A DNA stretch of 64,000 nt. It comes from Larimichthys crocea. Lineage: Eukaryota; Chordata; Actinopteri; Sciaenidae. Location: assembly GCF_000972845.2 (NCBI RefSeq), contig NW_020859554.1:1-64000 (forward strand), given 5' to 3'. Positions 23,301 to 35,300 of this stretch are shown one piece after another. A model generated the notes under the pieces. The model ran no database searches. It was not told the DNA's origin and was given only the letters and a program-made list of their open reading frames with translations. The translations under genes were made by a program, and so were the position numbers. Each line of letters opens with the position of its first letter. The first letter of the stretch is position 1.

Positions 23301-26300
23301 CAAAATATGACCAGATCCTGATATGTGGGGATTTCAATGTTCACGTCTGTTGCCCATCTGACCAATTCGCCACTGACTTCAAAAGCCTGTTGGCATCTTT
23401 TAATCTGATTCAATCCGTTGATAAACCAACACACCATCTTGGGCACACATTGGACCTCGTTATTTCCTTTGGGCTCTCAGTTTCCATTAAAGAGATTTCT
23501 GAGACTGCAATTTCAGATCATCTCCCCATTGTGTTCGAAGTGTTAGCCCCCCAACCAGTCAGTAAACCTCATGCTCCATCCTGTCAGCGGCGTATCATCA
23601 CCCCCTCCACGGCCGATGAGTTCACTGCTGCCTTTAATGACTCACAGTCTTTTCCCTTGAATGGCTTGGCTTCCTCTCTTTGTCCTGATCATTTTCTTTC
23701 CTCCTTCCACTCTACCTGTGCCAGGATTCTGGACTCTATTGCCCCTTTTAGGCAAAAATCTGCCAAGCCAAGATCGGACCCCTGGTTGAACGATACCACC
23801 CGTGCTATCAGGCAACGTTGCAGGCAGGCGGAACGCAGATTGAAGAAGGACAAACTGCATGTGTCTCTGGAAATATTAAGGGACTGTCTATCTGATTATC
23901 AGAGAGCCGTACGTGATGCGAAATGCCAGTATCTCTCGAATATCATCTCTAGCAGCAGTCATTGTCCCAAGGTGTTATTTGCTACAATTAATGCTGTTGT
24001 GAACCCATGCACTTCTGCTGTGACTGATGTATCAATAGCCACTTGTGAGAATTTTCTTCATTATTTTGTTAACAAAGTGGATTCTGTCAGAAAAGACACT
24101 AATGTGAGTGTCATTACGTCCACAAATGTTACGGGTACTAAGGATCTGTCTGTTGCTCCAGCTCGTCCTACCGTGTTTGATCAGTTTGAGCTTGTTTCCC
24201 TCTCTTCTCTCTACGACACAATGAAATCTCTGAAATCTACAACTGGCCCATTGGATATTGTTCCTGCCAAATTGCTGAAAATGGTTCTTAACACTTTGGG
24301 GCCCAGTCTCCTGTTTTTTATCAACTCCTGCCTTAGATTAGGAACTGTCCCAGCTGCTTTTAAACATGCTGTGGTCAGGCCTCTTCTTAAAAAGCCTAAC
24401 CTTGACCCCTCAGTTTTATCTAATTTTAGACCTGTCTCTAATCTGCCTTTTCTTTCTAAGGTTTTAGAAAAAGTTGTTTTTATTCAATTACAGTCCTTTC
24501 TTGAGGATAACTCTGTTCTTGAGAAATTCCAATCTGGGTTTAGATCTCGTCACAGCACCGAGTCCGCACTGTTAAAGGTGCACAACGACATCGCTCTGTC
24601 CGTGGATGCCAAGTGCCCTGCTGTACTAGTGCTTCTCGACCTCACAGCAGCCTTTGACACGGTGGACCACGCAGTCCTCCTGTCACGTCTTAGTAATTAT
24701 GTTGGCATCCATGGCACTGTTTTACAGTGGTTTACATCATACTTATCCGGTAGAACCTTCTCTGTTATGGTTGGTGACCTGTCCTCCTCCATTGCCCCTC
24801 TCTCCTACTATTCTCCTTGTACATGTTACCACTTGGGTCAATTATAGCCAGGCACAACCTTTCTTTTCACTGTTACGCAGACGACATACAAATCTATCTG
24901 CCAGTGAAGCCAAACAGCAATGATCAATGTTCTTTGTTTGCTTGTATTGCCGATATTAAGCAGTGGTTGGCTCAAAACTTTCTTCATTTAAACGATGACA
25001 AAACTGAGTGTATTGTATTTGGGAATACTGCGACGGCTGGCCTCGGCACCCTGTCCTCTAAGCTGAATTCAACCGTCAGAAACCTGGGAGTGACCTTCGA
25101 CAGTCACCTCAGGTTTGACAAACATATCAACAACGTTGTTAGGACTAGTTTCTTTCAGTTGCGTCTCCTGGCCAAAGTAAAAATGTTTTTAAGCCGTCAC
25201 GACCTAGAGAAAGCCATACATGCTTTAATAAGCTCTAGGTTAGATTATTGCAATGCACTTTATGTTGGTGTCTCCCAGTCATCCCTCAGTCGACTTCAAG
25301 TCGTGCAAAACGCTGCTGCCCGTCTTTTAACTGACACCAGCAAACGTGCGCACATCACTCCTGTTCTTAAATCCCTTCATTGGCTTCCTGTCCTTTATAG
25401 AATTGATTTTAAACTTTTAACATTTGTTTTTAAAGCTCTTAACGGCCTCGCCCCTTCATACTTATCTGAGCTTTTAACTGTCCACAATCCTGCTAGAGCT
25501 CTGAGGTCCAAAGATCAACTGTCGCTGGAAGTGCCCAGGTCAAAATATAAACACTGGGGTGACCGAGCGTTTTCCGTTGCCCCCCCAGGCTCTGGAATAA
25601 GCTCCCCGTCGAGATGCGTCTCGTTTCTGACCTGGGCCTTTTTAAATCCAAGCTAAAAACCCACTTATTTAGGATGGCTTTTAACACCCAGTAGTATGAT
25701 GACACTTTTATCATTTCTTATTCGATTTTGTTGCATTTTATTGTTTTTATTTTTTTTATTTTGTTTGTTTTTTACCTATTGTTCTCGTTATTTATTGTCT
25801 ACTGTAAAGCACTTTGGTACACCGAAAGGACTGTTGTAAAGGGCTGTATAAATAAAGTACATTTACATTTACATTTACATCAGGCTCCTCTTCTGTGGAA
25901 CAAACTACCTTTCTGGGTTCAGGAGGCAGACACGGTCAACACCTTTAAGAGTAGACTTAAGACTTTCCTTTTTGATAGAGATTAAAGTTAGGGCTGGCTC
26001 TGGTCATTCCTTAGTGATGCTCCTATAGGACTAGACTGCATGTTACTAACTAAACTTTTTTCTGAGTTTTTATGATCTCTCGTCCAGCAGGTTCTCATTG
26101 ATCGTGGCTGCTGCTGTGGTCCTGCATGACGTCCACTACATATATTACTACTGTCATTATTGCTACCATATCTCCAATACAGTTTATAGTTGAGTGTGCG
26201 TGCAAGGTGCACACTATATGTTATCCACCGCGCTTATTCTTCTTCATCTTATTATTCTTCGCCCTTTTTTGTCACGCTACTCCTCCCAGAGTTTTTGTCG

Positions 26301-29300
26301 CCACATACACAAAACGGGTATCGAAACGACCGGCTCGGCCGGGAATCGATTGCTATGACTTTTCTAAGAGTTTCGGCAAACGGTTTTGCCAAAAATCCAG
26401 AAAACGAAGCCAAAAAATGAATGGGTGTGTATTGCGAGAACTTTCCAGAGCTAGAGTGAGTGATGTCATCACTAGAGTGGAGAGGGGAGAGAACGATCAG
26501 TGAAAAAATAAAACGGATTTGACTACCGTGGACTCAAATGCCCCCCTACAGACACAATTCTACATAGAAACTTAGCAAAATTTGTTGTATCACTCACATT
26601 CGCCTGCCAAAGCTGTCAGACATATAGTTTTGGCTCCTGACGCGCTAATTGATCGACTACTCCCCACCAAAGCCTCATATACTCCCATGTTATTTTGAGC
26701 CGAGAATTTTCTAGAAGACGCAGGGAGCAATTGTGCTTTCTCTGAGTCCTACGGCCAAAGTTTATACAATTTTCGCCTGAAACTTGGCACAGACATTATA
26801 CACAAGACAAGCATTCTTCTGGTCATTTCAGATTTTGGTTTGAGGCCTTACTACTACCTTATAGGTTTTTTTTGGCCACCTTCGAGGGGGATCATTCAGA
26901 CACATACTGTGCATCTCAGTGGGACAGTGCATGCAGCACCTGTGACTAATTACTCTGACCTGCAGCTCACCCTGGTTGCTTGGCAACATCAAGCATGCAT
27001 CTCTCACAAACACAAACACATAGACAGACAGGCACACACACACACACACACACAGAACAAGCGCACATGCACGCACACACACACACACACGCACCTGCCA
27101 AAGCTGTCAGACATATAGTTTTGGCTCCTGACGCGCTAATTGATCGACTACTCCCCCCAACAGCCTCATATACTCCCATGTTAAAAAAGGAGGGAAATCT
27201 TCTGGATGAAGGCAGAAGTAACGTTTCTCTCTCTTGCTCCTGAGGGCACATTTCTTCATTTATCGACACAAAACGAATATGTAAAACGATCAGGAAGGGC
27301 ACGTGATGCCCAGTTTGGTTCAATGATTGGAAATACGGTTTGGGTTAGAAATCCATCCTGTTCGGAGGGGTTCTCAGCATTTTCTCTAAGTCTCTAAGGA
27401 CATTCTAACAGTGCAGTAACTCCTCCACTGAATACAGTTGGTCCTGGTTGCTTGGCAACCTCAGCCTGCATGAAGGAGGAGAGGGGGGAGGGGCCAGCAG
27501 AACCTGAGCGGCGGCCATTTTAGTAGTTCTTGGCACTTAATTTGAACCTGTCTGTGTAAAATGGCAGACAGAGACAGCAGAGCGTTAGCGCAAGCTGTAA
27601 AGACATGCTATTTGCAAACATTTGCTAACATTAGCGACCAATGTAAAATTTGTGCTAATTAACATTAGCCACTAGGAATTAAATACATGTTGATTACTAA
27701 CATGCTAATGTTAACACGCTAATGCTAACTGCTAGCGCATCAGCGTTATCATGCTAATGCTAACATGCTAATGCTAATTAACATTAGCCACTCGGAATTA
27801 AACACATGTTAATTACTAACATGTTAATGTTAACATGCTAATGTTAACATGCTAATGGTAACTGCTAGCACATCAGAGTTAACATGCTAATGCTAACATG
27901 CTAATGCTAACATATTAATGCTAACATGCTAATGATAACATGCTAATGTTAACATGCTAATGCTAACTGCTAGCGCATCACCGTTAACATGCTAATGGTA
28001 ACATGCTAATGTTAACATGCTAATGCTAACATGCTAATGTTAACTGCTACTCATATCAGGTTAACATGCTAATGATAACATGCTATGACAACATGCTAAT
28101 GCTAACATGCTAATGCTAACATGCTAATGCTAACTGCTAGCGTATCAGTGTTAACATGCTAATGCTAACATGCTTTTGTTTACACGCTAATGCTAACATG
28201 CTAATGGTAGCTGCTAGCGCATCAATGTTAACATGCTAATGTTAACATGTTAATGTTAACATGTTAATGTTAACATGCTAATGTTAACATGTTAATGGTA
28301 ACATGCTAATGTTAATTGCTAGCATGTAAGCGCTAGCTGCTCCTGTGTCTAAATAAACATGTTAAAAATGACTGTTTGAGGTGTGCTTTTTGAATACAGA
28401 CCCCCAGCAACAGCCCACTCGTCACTCTCAAAATTTCTTTTCTAGTACTGAATTTGCTGAGCAGTGTCAGTAATAATGCATGGGGACGACGGGCCAGAGT
28501 CACACACACTCAAAATTTCTTTAGAAATTTTCTAGTTAGTTAATGATTTGCTGCTGCTCGTCACCAAGTGCTTGCTCACGGTTGAACATTGTCTAATATT
28601 CTTTAGTTGTAGTGTCTCTAACATTGTAGGGAGTGCGGTCTGGACCTGCTCTGTATGGGAAGTGTCATGAGATAACCTTTGTTATGATATGGCGCTATAT
28701 AAATAAAATTGAATTGAAAAATTGAAAATTGAATATTGAATATCTCCCTGGAGCTGAGCAGAGGCCCACTTCTGAGACACATCTGAAACTAACCTACAGC
28801 AACTACATGAATGTTGCAACTACCTCTGCATAGAGAAAAGGTGAGGGATTTGTTCATTTGATGCCCACTAGATGTTTAATGTCTGCCTCCCTCCATCTGT
28901 ATGTCTTCCTACAGATGACTCCAGTTCCAGCACCACGCCCTTGTCTTTCCAGCCACCGACCCAACATCACTTGGGCCAGGATGATGATGGGATCCCCATT
29001 GTGCATATCATGCCATCCCCATCCTCCTCACCCTACACCAGTTTTAGAATTCCAGCCTCACCCAGGAGCACAAGTGGCTGGATCAGGTCTTGCCAACAGG
29101 TTACACCAACCATGTCTCCCCTGGGTGCACCAAGCTGTCTGGACATGAAAAACCATCAGCCCATTCGGAGGTGGTCCTCTCTCACCAAGTTGTCATCTGG
29201 GACTGACAAGAGTTCCACTAGGCCTTCGGTTAATCAATACAACCTAGGTTCACAAGGGTCCCTAGACAGAGGCCTGTTATATGGGCACCGAAAAGAGGCC

Positions 29301-32300
29301 CTTACTTCAAATGTGGACCTTTATCTACCTTTATCTTCCTCCGTGCTTGGCCATAGCTTGCAGCAGCGCTCACCGGGTGCTGGCCCCTGCTACCGGTACA
29401 ACCACAGTGGTAGTCCCACTGGTTTGGAAACAGACTTCTCCTCAGCTGTGCCCTTACCACTAAGACATAACAGCTTGGACATGAACTGCAGTGCTTTACC
29501 AGAGGCTAAACTGGCTCAGGGAGGTGGACAGGTTTGTAGTCTTGGCTTACCTAAACAAGCAGACTCACCACTGGGTCATCAGACTGATCGAGGCTCCCCA
29601 GTTCAGACTGCAATTCGCACCCAGATGTGGCTGACTGAGCAGATGGAGTACAGGCCCAAAGTACAGCGTAGAGGTAAACCTGGTCAAATCAACACAGGTA
29701 ATGGAACAGAAGGCTGTGGTGCAGAAGAGGCGTCACCATGGCAACAGGGACACCAGCAGGAGCCAGGGCTTAACTTGGTGAGTTGTATAGTATAATAATG
29801 AGGTGAAAAAAGAAATGGGAAAGTAGAGGAAAGAAGAAAGAAAAGATAGAGCACGGGGAGTAAAAAGCAGCTAAAGCATGAATGGAGGAATTTATATTCA
29901 TTCAAATATCATTTTTTAACATACATTTCAGCTCACTTTAAAATATTGACATATCTTAAGTTGATAGTAGTGGAGTTTTCTTGTAAACAAACTGGAATAT
30001 TGCGAAGACAGCGACCAGAATTTAATTGATACAATCTTAAAGTAACTAATTTAAAAAGGTGGATTTAGTGTGAAGTAACTTAAGTGTGAATGACAAGTGT
30101 TGACAGTGTTCTGTTTATAATTGAGCTGACTAAAAACAATCAAGTCATGCAAGAATTACAATTCAGTTTTTCTATTATTAGAACTTTATTGTAATAATGT
30201 TAGTTAAAACCTTAAATTGATGGAACAAAAATGTCACAGGCACAGTGCAGCCCCTGGACAGTGTGTGTGTGTATCAATAATTAGTCTGCAGTTCAACAAA
30301 TGAATGTCTTGTGTATTGTTTTGTTTTTTAAAGGTGCATATTCTCACACACTTTTTCTGATTGTCAGACAGAGACCCTATCAAAACCATTTAGCTTAACT
30401 GCCACTTCTGTTTTATATTTAAGTGAAGTAAAGACGAGATCGAAGTGTCTTGTACACAGTAAACCTTTTTGTTTATTCAAATTAAATCATGACACCAAGA
30501 ATAAGAGTTGAACTGAATTGTCAGATCCCCAAAGATTCTCCCCTCTAGTCTGTAATAAATGACACACTGTTGCCCTGTTGCCCTTACGTTGTCATTATGC
30601 ACTTCTGCTCTGTGAATGTTCAGTTACGTGTGTTTGTGTGTGTTCTCAGATGCTGATGGGGACCTCTCTTCCTGTCAACACTCTGGTGAAGGTTAAAGAG
30701 GGACTGCTTAGACAGAAAGAACTGGAGATAGATAGGTATTGTAGGACACACTATGGGCTGGAATATGTGCCACCAGAAACTGAATTTGAATCTTTTATAT
30801 TTGAATTTGAATTGCTTAACTTGAATAATTGCATTAAAAAAATGAATTTGAATCACATAATTTAAATTTGTATTGTTCAATTTGAATCATTGCATTGAAA
30901 AACTGAATGTGAATTGTAATTTGAAATTGTATTTATTAGTTTGGAACTGAACGTTCACTTCTCACTATTCAAATTCACTTCTTACAATTCAAATTTTCTG
31001 TGACAAACGTCCGGGTAGTTGAGGCAGAGCAATCGAGCACAGATACACAGTATGCCTCTTTGGCCAGTTAGCACCTACGTTTCTGAGCACATAACATAGT
31101 GATCATTTGTTGCCACCCACCATTAAATGAGGAAGAACTGCTTTATGGCGTTATATTTGAGTTTAGTGTTGCCACCCGCCCCGTTTTTCCCAGAATTGTT
31201 CTCTTTTTTTATTAGCCAGTAAAAAAAAAATCTCTCCTGGGACGCAATTTGTCCCGTTTTTATTTTATTATTTATTATAAACTCTATTTGGTTTCCTTCG
31301 TTCTGTAGTCCAGAAAGGTTTCCATGCTTCTGGAGGTATTTAACCGTCTGGGGACGGATTGAGCGGATCCGTCTAATCCACCTTGTAAGTTTTACATATC
31401 TGTGAATATCTCTGAAACAGTTTATGATAAAGAGATGTAGTTTGTTTCACTGTTTTCCTGAGATTCTGCTGAAGACTTTGTGGTTTGTGTCTTTTTTGTT
31501 CTATGCCACTGTGTAAAAGATCAATTGAAAAATGATGAAGATGTTCGGCATACTGAAAGTGCAGTCAACGTATGAACAAACGTTACTAGGCGGGATATTT
31601 TCTTTTTCAACCAATCAGTGGATGGTATCTATGACTTATTCTAGCTAATCAAATGACTCTGGGGTCTTGTGGGGGAGGGACAACAGAGAGAGAGCGCTGT
31701 ATATGTAGAACAGAGTGCAGAGGTCAGGGAGCACAGTGACAGAATAAGTTTATAAATACTATTACTATTGAAGGACAGGTTCCCCTCAACTTTCTGGAGG
31801 GTTTTTGCTTTGCTAAGTGAAGAAAATAAAAACCAGCGGTTGTTGTTTTGAATTTATTGAAGTTCATCAAAATGTATTTATTCATTCAGATTAATTTTAT
31901 TTAGTCGGTACGTTATTTTGCTGGTTTTTATTTTCATTTTACACAAGGCTTCTTTTTATTTTGACGAGTGGTTTCCATAGCGACTGCAAGCGTCAGCTCA
32001 TCCCCTTCTCCTGTACTGTGGTACATATTCAGCGCAGCTCCAACTATCACATTGTAAGATTGATTTCAATTAAATCAAATCAAATTAAATCAAATTTTAT
32101 TTGTATAGCCCAAAGTCACAAAGTACATTTGAGATGGAGATGAAGTCCCCCGGCAGTCTAATCCTATGGCAGCATAACTAAGGGATGACCTGAGCCAGTC
32201 CTAACTATAAGCTTTATCAAAAAGGAAAGTCTTAAGTCTATTCTTAAAGGTGTTGGCTCCCAATCAAAAATGTATAATCAGTTTCATGAGTTGTTTTGTC

Positions 32301-35300
32301 ACGTTTTGTAATGGTTATTTAATGTACATAATAATCAAGTGTATTTTAACTCAATGAAATAGTGTGTATAGTTTCTTCTTCTTCTTCTTCCAATTTGCTG
32401 CTGCTACCACTTACTTACTGGAAAATGACCAATCATAAGAGGGCCGAGGTCAGCCTTGGTCTCCGCCCCCAAACTGTCAAAAGTCTTCTCTTCGAGCGAG
32501 CAGAACTCCACCGCGAGCGAGCACAGGGGACAGAGAGAGCGAGAGTGGGTTGTCTTTTATTCACGCAGTTGCTGAATATGCGTGAGAAGATCACACGGCA
32601 GTTGATAATTTGCGCTAGCACGACATGACTCAAATAGGGTTACCATCTTGGATTTGTTAATACATTTATTCAATCAGGGCTCACACACAGTCAAACACTG
32701 AGGGTTTGATGAATTTAACCCTCTGGGACTAAGCCATTTTCAGCTCATTTTTACTTCTTTAACATTTGGGCTTATAAACAATACCTAATCTATATGGAAC
32801 ATTATGTGTTTGGTATCTATAGATTCAGGAGAACCTAGGCTATCATAGGCATTCATGTAATGTGCTTATAAGGGAAGTATGAGTGAAAAATCTACAATAC
32901 ACTAAAGAATTTCAAAAATGAAAAGTAGATTTGTGATTTTTCACTCAAAATCACACCTCAAACAGTACTAGTGAAGAGTTTTTGAATGAAAATAGTAGCA
33001 GTATTTATGGCAAGTTGCAACAAATGACCACTATGTTACATGCTCAGAAACGTAGGTGCTGATTGGCCAAAGAGGCGTCCTGTATCTGTGCTTGATTGCT
33101 CTGCCTCAACTACCTGGATGTTTGTCACAGAAAATTGAAATTGAATTGTGAGAACTGAATGTTCAGTTTCAAACTAATCAATTCAATTTCAAATTACAAT
33201 TCAGATTCAGTTTTTCAATGCAATGATTCAAATTGAACAATACAAATTCAAATTATGTGATTCAAATTCAGTTTTTTAATGCAATTATTCAAGTTAAGCA
33301 ATTCAAATTCAAATATAAATGACTCAAATTCAGTTTCTGGTGGCACATATTTCAGCCCATATCACACCCATGAACACCTACAGTTGTTTGTCATATATCT
33401 CTGTGCAGACCAAAGTGCCTACTTTTAATCATCTGTTCAGTGTGTGTTTGCCCTATACTCTGTGTATTCAACTTCAGTACTACCAACACAATTAATATCA
33501 TGTCAACTAGCTTTACTCCTCAAGAAGAACTGTCATTTAATATTTGTGTATGTATGTATCTGTTTTTGTAAATGGTAAAATTACTTTTATTTATACAACC
33601 TCCAACCACTCAAAGTGCTTTAAAACATACATTACACAAGTATAGAAAAGATAGTTTATTGATCCATTGAGGGCAAATTCTTTTTTCACTTAAACGTTCT
33701 TTTACACACATTTTTACCTGAAACACAACTACACACACAGTTAGAGGTTCAATACCTTGCACCTCAGAGGTGAACTGGCACCTCTTCAGCTATCAGTCCA
33801 CCATTCATACTAGACTTAAACGGCCACCCTCCGGTTCCCAAGTCAAATCCCGACAGACTGAGTTACGTTAACCCTTAAATATTCTGATAGCAGTGGCTGC
33901 CATGGTCCCCACAGGATGCTAAACTCACCCATACACCGACCGTTACACATTGATGACACAGCCATCTGGAGCCATTTGTGGTTGAGTATCTTGCCCATTA
34001 CTGGGTGACCCGCTCTGTCACTGGTCTTTGGTATGCTTCCTCCCCCACTGCATAGAAGTTTGCAGATACCACTACAGTGTCAGAAAATGTATCAGAGAAG
34101 AATTTCTGGAGGTGACAGTTGTTTGTGTTGTGTCTGAAGTCTGATGAGTGTTGGGTGAAAAGAAAATGAGAGAGCATGGTACCCTGTGCGGCAAACCCAA
34201 TACACAGTCATGAAGCATCAAATAACTATGGTCTGTCAGTAAGGTAGTTGATAGCCCACACACCCAAGTGGGAGTCTACTCCAGCTCCTACTAGCCTTCA
34301 CCAGAGAAGTGATACTGTATTGTATTGAGAGCACTGGAAATTAAAAACGTGTGTGCTGCCAATGTTCTCCATGTGTAAGAGGTATCTCTGCAGTAGGTAG
34401 ATGACTGTGCCATTAAAAACCTCTTTTTCAAGGGAGTGCTGGTTAAGACAGGCGGCAGCACAAACTAAGAACAATCAATTATAACACACACAAATCACAG
34501 ACAATATTAGAACAAATGGAATGAAGAAAAATAATAAAAAATACCATACAAGTGATGAATTTAATATCCATTAAAGCAAAAACAAACACATGATCCTGTT
34601 TCCAGGTCTTCAGATAGTTCAGGTGTTTTGAAGTGCGGTTATATGAGTTTCTTCCACCTTTTTTCCCTGTTAAAGGGTTTTTGTGGGCAAGTTTTTCCTC
34701 ACTCGAACCGAGGGTCTAAGGACAGAGGGTGTCACTCCCTGTACAGATTGTAAAGCCCTCTGAGGCAAATGTACTTTGTGACTTTGGGCTATACAAATAA
34801 AATTGATTTGATTTGATTTGATTTGATAATCAGCATGTTATCTACACTAGACAGCAGTCAGTGTCCTCCCAGTAAAGAGAAGAAGCACAGAAGTCTCTGC
34901 ACACAAATGGAGCAAAAGACTACGGTCTCAACCTAGGCCAGGGGTCGGCAACCTTTACCACTCAAAGAGCCATTTGAATCCGTTTCTCACCGTAAAGAAA
35001 GCACCGGGAGCCGCAAAACCCTTTTGACATTCAAAATGACACGGCATGCAACGTTTTTTTTTATTACATTTAATGAAGGACTGCAGAGAGAGAAAACAAA
35101 ATTAAGTAACATTTCTGCATGAAACAAAAACATTCTGTGCAACAAAAAAAAAAAAGAAACAGTCAGCCTTAGTAGGCCAAAGTTCAAGTTAACTACTTAA
35201 TGTCTATTTGAGTCCTTCTTGTATTTATGAAAAACCGTCAAACTTAAATTATCCACCGGCAGCAAACGAAAAAAAATGCCGTCGTCTTTTTGTGTGCCGT

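Larger units (their letters stand above)
20060..28740 (+). mobile_element. L2-type LINE (host of three nested insertions)
   Basis: It is 5'-truncated in the endonuclease domain ([33 protein letters not shown]). RT follows: [66 protein letters not shown] and [10 protein letters not shown]. The usual YADD is replaced by YTDD. Sequence is then interrupted at 22,109-22,393, 22,499-25,878 and 26,191-28,536. It resumes with [20 protein letters not shown], the 3' UTR, and the tail ATAAATAAAATTGAATTGAA near 28,700. Several frameshifts; inactive. Confidence 0.85.

Noticed and set aside
27600..28340. CRISPR-like regularly spaced repeat
   Set aside because: The units are contiguous 14-mers with degenerate spacers in a vertebrate genome. 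This is a minisatellite inside a transposon.
9726..28914. Phospholamban (pln) nested in a cep85l intron, as in human
   Set aside because: I looked for the short PLN frame on both strands of the introns and saw no match. It may lie elsewhere in fish.
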